64,000 bases of DNA, taken from contig JAEZCO010000094.1 of the NCBI GenBank assembly GCA_023433505.1, forward strand, positions 1 through 64,000. Reading direction: 5' to 3'. This document shows positions 63,108 to 64,000 of the stretch, piece by piece. This stretch comes from Bacillota bacterium (GTDB taxonomy: Bacteria; Bacillota; Clostridia; Acetivibrionales; DTU013). Position numbers and translations under genes: made by a program. The notes below the pieces were generated by a model, which was not told the DNA's origin, did not search any database, and saw only the letters and a list, made by a program, of their open reading frames with translations. Position 1 is the stretch's first letter. The number at the start of each line of letters is the position of its first letter.

Positions 63108-63135
63108 ATTTCCAATGGGGGTCTGCCCCCATAAT
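63108..63135. repeat. GC-rich intergenic repeat, short copy C
   Basis: TTTCCAATGGGGGTCTGCCCCCATAATG, a hairpin matching the left part of copies A and B, just upstream of the 615-residue protein gene. Confidence 0.55.
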
Positions 63136-63167
63136 GACCTTCATTGGTTTATCAGGGTGTCCCCTGA

Positions 63168-63208
63168 TAAAGGGCTGTCTAAAAGTGGTCCTTTTGAGAC
63201 AGCCCTTT
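63168..63208 (-). terminator. Hairpin after the partial dockerin protein gene
   Basis: AAAGGGCTGTCTAAAA / TTTTGAGACAGCCCTTT arms with one unpaired base, 14 bp past the stop of the gene starting beyond 64000. It resembles the hairpin at 34700-34732 in sequence (GGGCTGTCT). Confidence 0.6.
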
Positions 63209-63221
63209 TCAGCATCGCTTT

Positions 63222-64000
63222 TTAGTTGCCGAGTATTCTCATGGCTATGAAGGCCAATTCATAGAGCCCGATCTCACCATCGCCGTTGATATCGGCATGT
63301 TTGATGGAATCCCAGCCCGGATCTCCCGCTTTCATTCCATAATGGCTGGCAATGATTCCAAGGTCCCCTATGTCTATTCCGGAGATGTTGTTCAGGTTTC
63401 CTGTAGAGCCTGTGATCACAAGGCGCTGGAAGGCGCTCACCGCTGCGTTCAGGTCAGTTATCGCCTGGGAAACCTGCGCTGAAGTGGCAGGATTGTCCTT
63501 GACAACCGTAGCCGCTGCTATTGCTGTATTGAGTCTATCCTTTGCCCCTATCGGATACTGTCCTATGGCAATTCCCTCAACAGCATTGTCATAGACTGCC
63601 TGGGCGCCGACGATTGCCGTCGTCAATGCAGCTTTGTCGGTATCGAGTATTACCGCTGCACTGAATGCTGTTGATGCAGCTCTCAAAGCGGAAATGGCCT
63701 GTTCAAGGTCCGCGGACGTTGCCGACGCATCGTCCCTGACATCAATCGCGGCAGCGATGACAGCCTGGAAGGCGTCAGCCGCAGCCTGCGGGTAATCTCC
63801 GGGTTCTGCTCCTATCGTCGCGGCAGCAAGTTTTGCCTGCGCAGCCGTTATTGCAGCCGCTAGGGCGGTCTTATCCACAGCGTCTACGGATATGCCTGAG
63901 ACAGCCGCAAAGGAGACTTCACCGATTCCGGTAGCCAGTGCTGCGCGGGTGATGGCGACAGTACTGACTCCCTGGGCCTTTGAAACGAAGTCCAGCTTGA
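63222..64000 (-). CDS. Cohesin/FIVAR/dockerin surface protein, 5' end outside the window
   Basis: The frame is open to the window edge (last full codon begins at 63998) and the gene continues beyond it. Visible part, in reading order: the end of a cohesin-like domain (LDFVSKAQGVSTVAITRAAL... GIGEVSFAAVSG), then two FIVAR-type helical repeats of about 75 residues (each starting DKxALxxAI and containing GxYPxxAxDxxxxAI), then a dockerin. The dockerin has the DPGW insertion and the loop ADINGDGEIGLYEL. It is closely similar to the last third of the 615-residue neighbour, so the two are tandem duplicates. An internal GTG at 63878 is not the real start. Confidence 0.88.
   Translation of the reverse strand, partial: KLDFVSKAQGVSTVAITRAALATGIGEVSFAAVSGISVDAVDKTALAAAITAAQAKLAAATIGAEPGDYPQAAADAFQAVIAAAIDVRDDASATSADLEQAISALRAASTAFSAAVILDTDKAALTTAIVGAQAVYDNAVEGIAIGQYPIGAKDRLNTAIAAATVVKDNPATSAQVSQAITDLNAAVSAFQRLVITGSTGNLNNISGIDIGDLGIIASHYGMKAGDPGWDSIKHADINGDGEIGLYELAFIAMRILGN

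Overview
The window looks like chromosomal DNA of a spore-forming, low-to-moderate GC Firmicute, most likely a cellulosome-type member of the Clostridia. The clues are T-box leaders on aminoacyl-tRNA synthetase genes, a GerMN spore protein, a DacF-type carboxypeptidase, many lipoproteins with strong GGAGG ribosome sites, and surface proteins carrying cohesin, dockerin, FIVAR and SLH modules. The taxonomic placement is inference. I saw no rRNA, tRNA, CRISPR array, phage or complete insertion sequence.

Region 1 (1-8.0 kb, minus strand): two paralogous threonyl-tRNA synthetase genes, each with its own T-box leader, flank thymidylate synthase and dihydrofolate reductase; an MFS transporter follows. 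Region 2 (8.2-16.7 kb): an orphan solute-binding lipoprotein, two small proteins, a GerMN lipoprotein, a ComEA-like protein, a D,D-carboxypeptidase, an acyl-CoA synthetase-like enzyme and a SIMPL protein. Region 3 (16.8-23 kb): rsfS and T-box-controlled leuS, a MATE exporter and two half-length TSUP permeases. Region 4 (23-31 kb): a lipoprotein, a TetR-controlled ABC efflux operon with a clear promoter/operator, and a DUF2207-nitroreductase-LemA operon. Region 5 (31.5-41 kb): a helicase/nuclease pair, a sugar isomerase/oxidoreductase operon with a divergent AraC regulator, a HAD hydrolase, enolase, and two decayed gene remnants. Region 6 (41.3-47 kb): a MacB/Lol-like ABC operon (adaptor, giant FtsX permease, two ATPases), one ATPase of which ends in an AbrB-like domain. 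Region 7 (47-59 kb): an oligosaccharide uptake and processing operon (LplB/LplC permeases, binding protein, URO-D-like protein, glycosidase-like proteins, HAD hydrolase) facing a large membrane-bound AraC regulator. Region 8 (59.3-64 kb): three surface proteins with cohesin-like, dockerin, discoidin and SLH modules; the last is cut by the window edge.

The most unusual signal is a dispersed palindromic element present three times (16830-16937, 19727-19834, 46796-46948). All copies are multiples of three bases long. One lies in frame inside the signal peptide of the ABC adaptor lipoprotein, one supplies the last 13 codons and the stop of rsfS, and one sits 11 bp after leuS. It behaves like the protein-coding palindromic elements known from Rickettsia. 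Other points of interest are the mosaic divergence of the two ThrRS paralogues, the ATPase-AbrB fusion, and the cohesin+dockerin proteins next to an SLH anchor.
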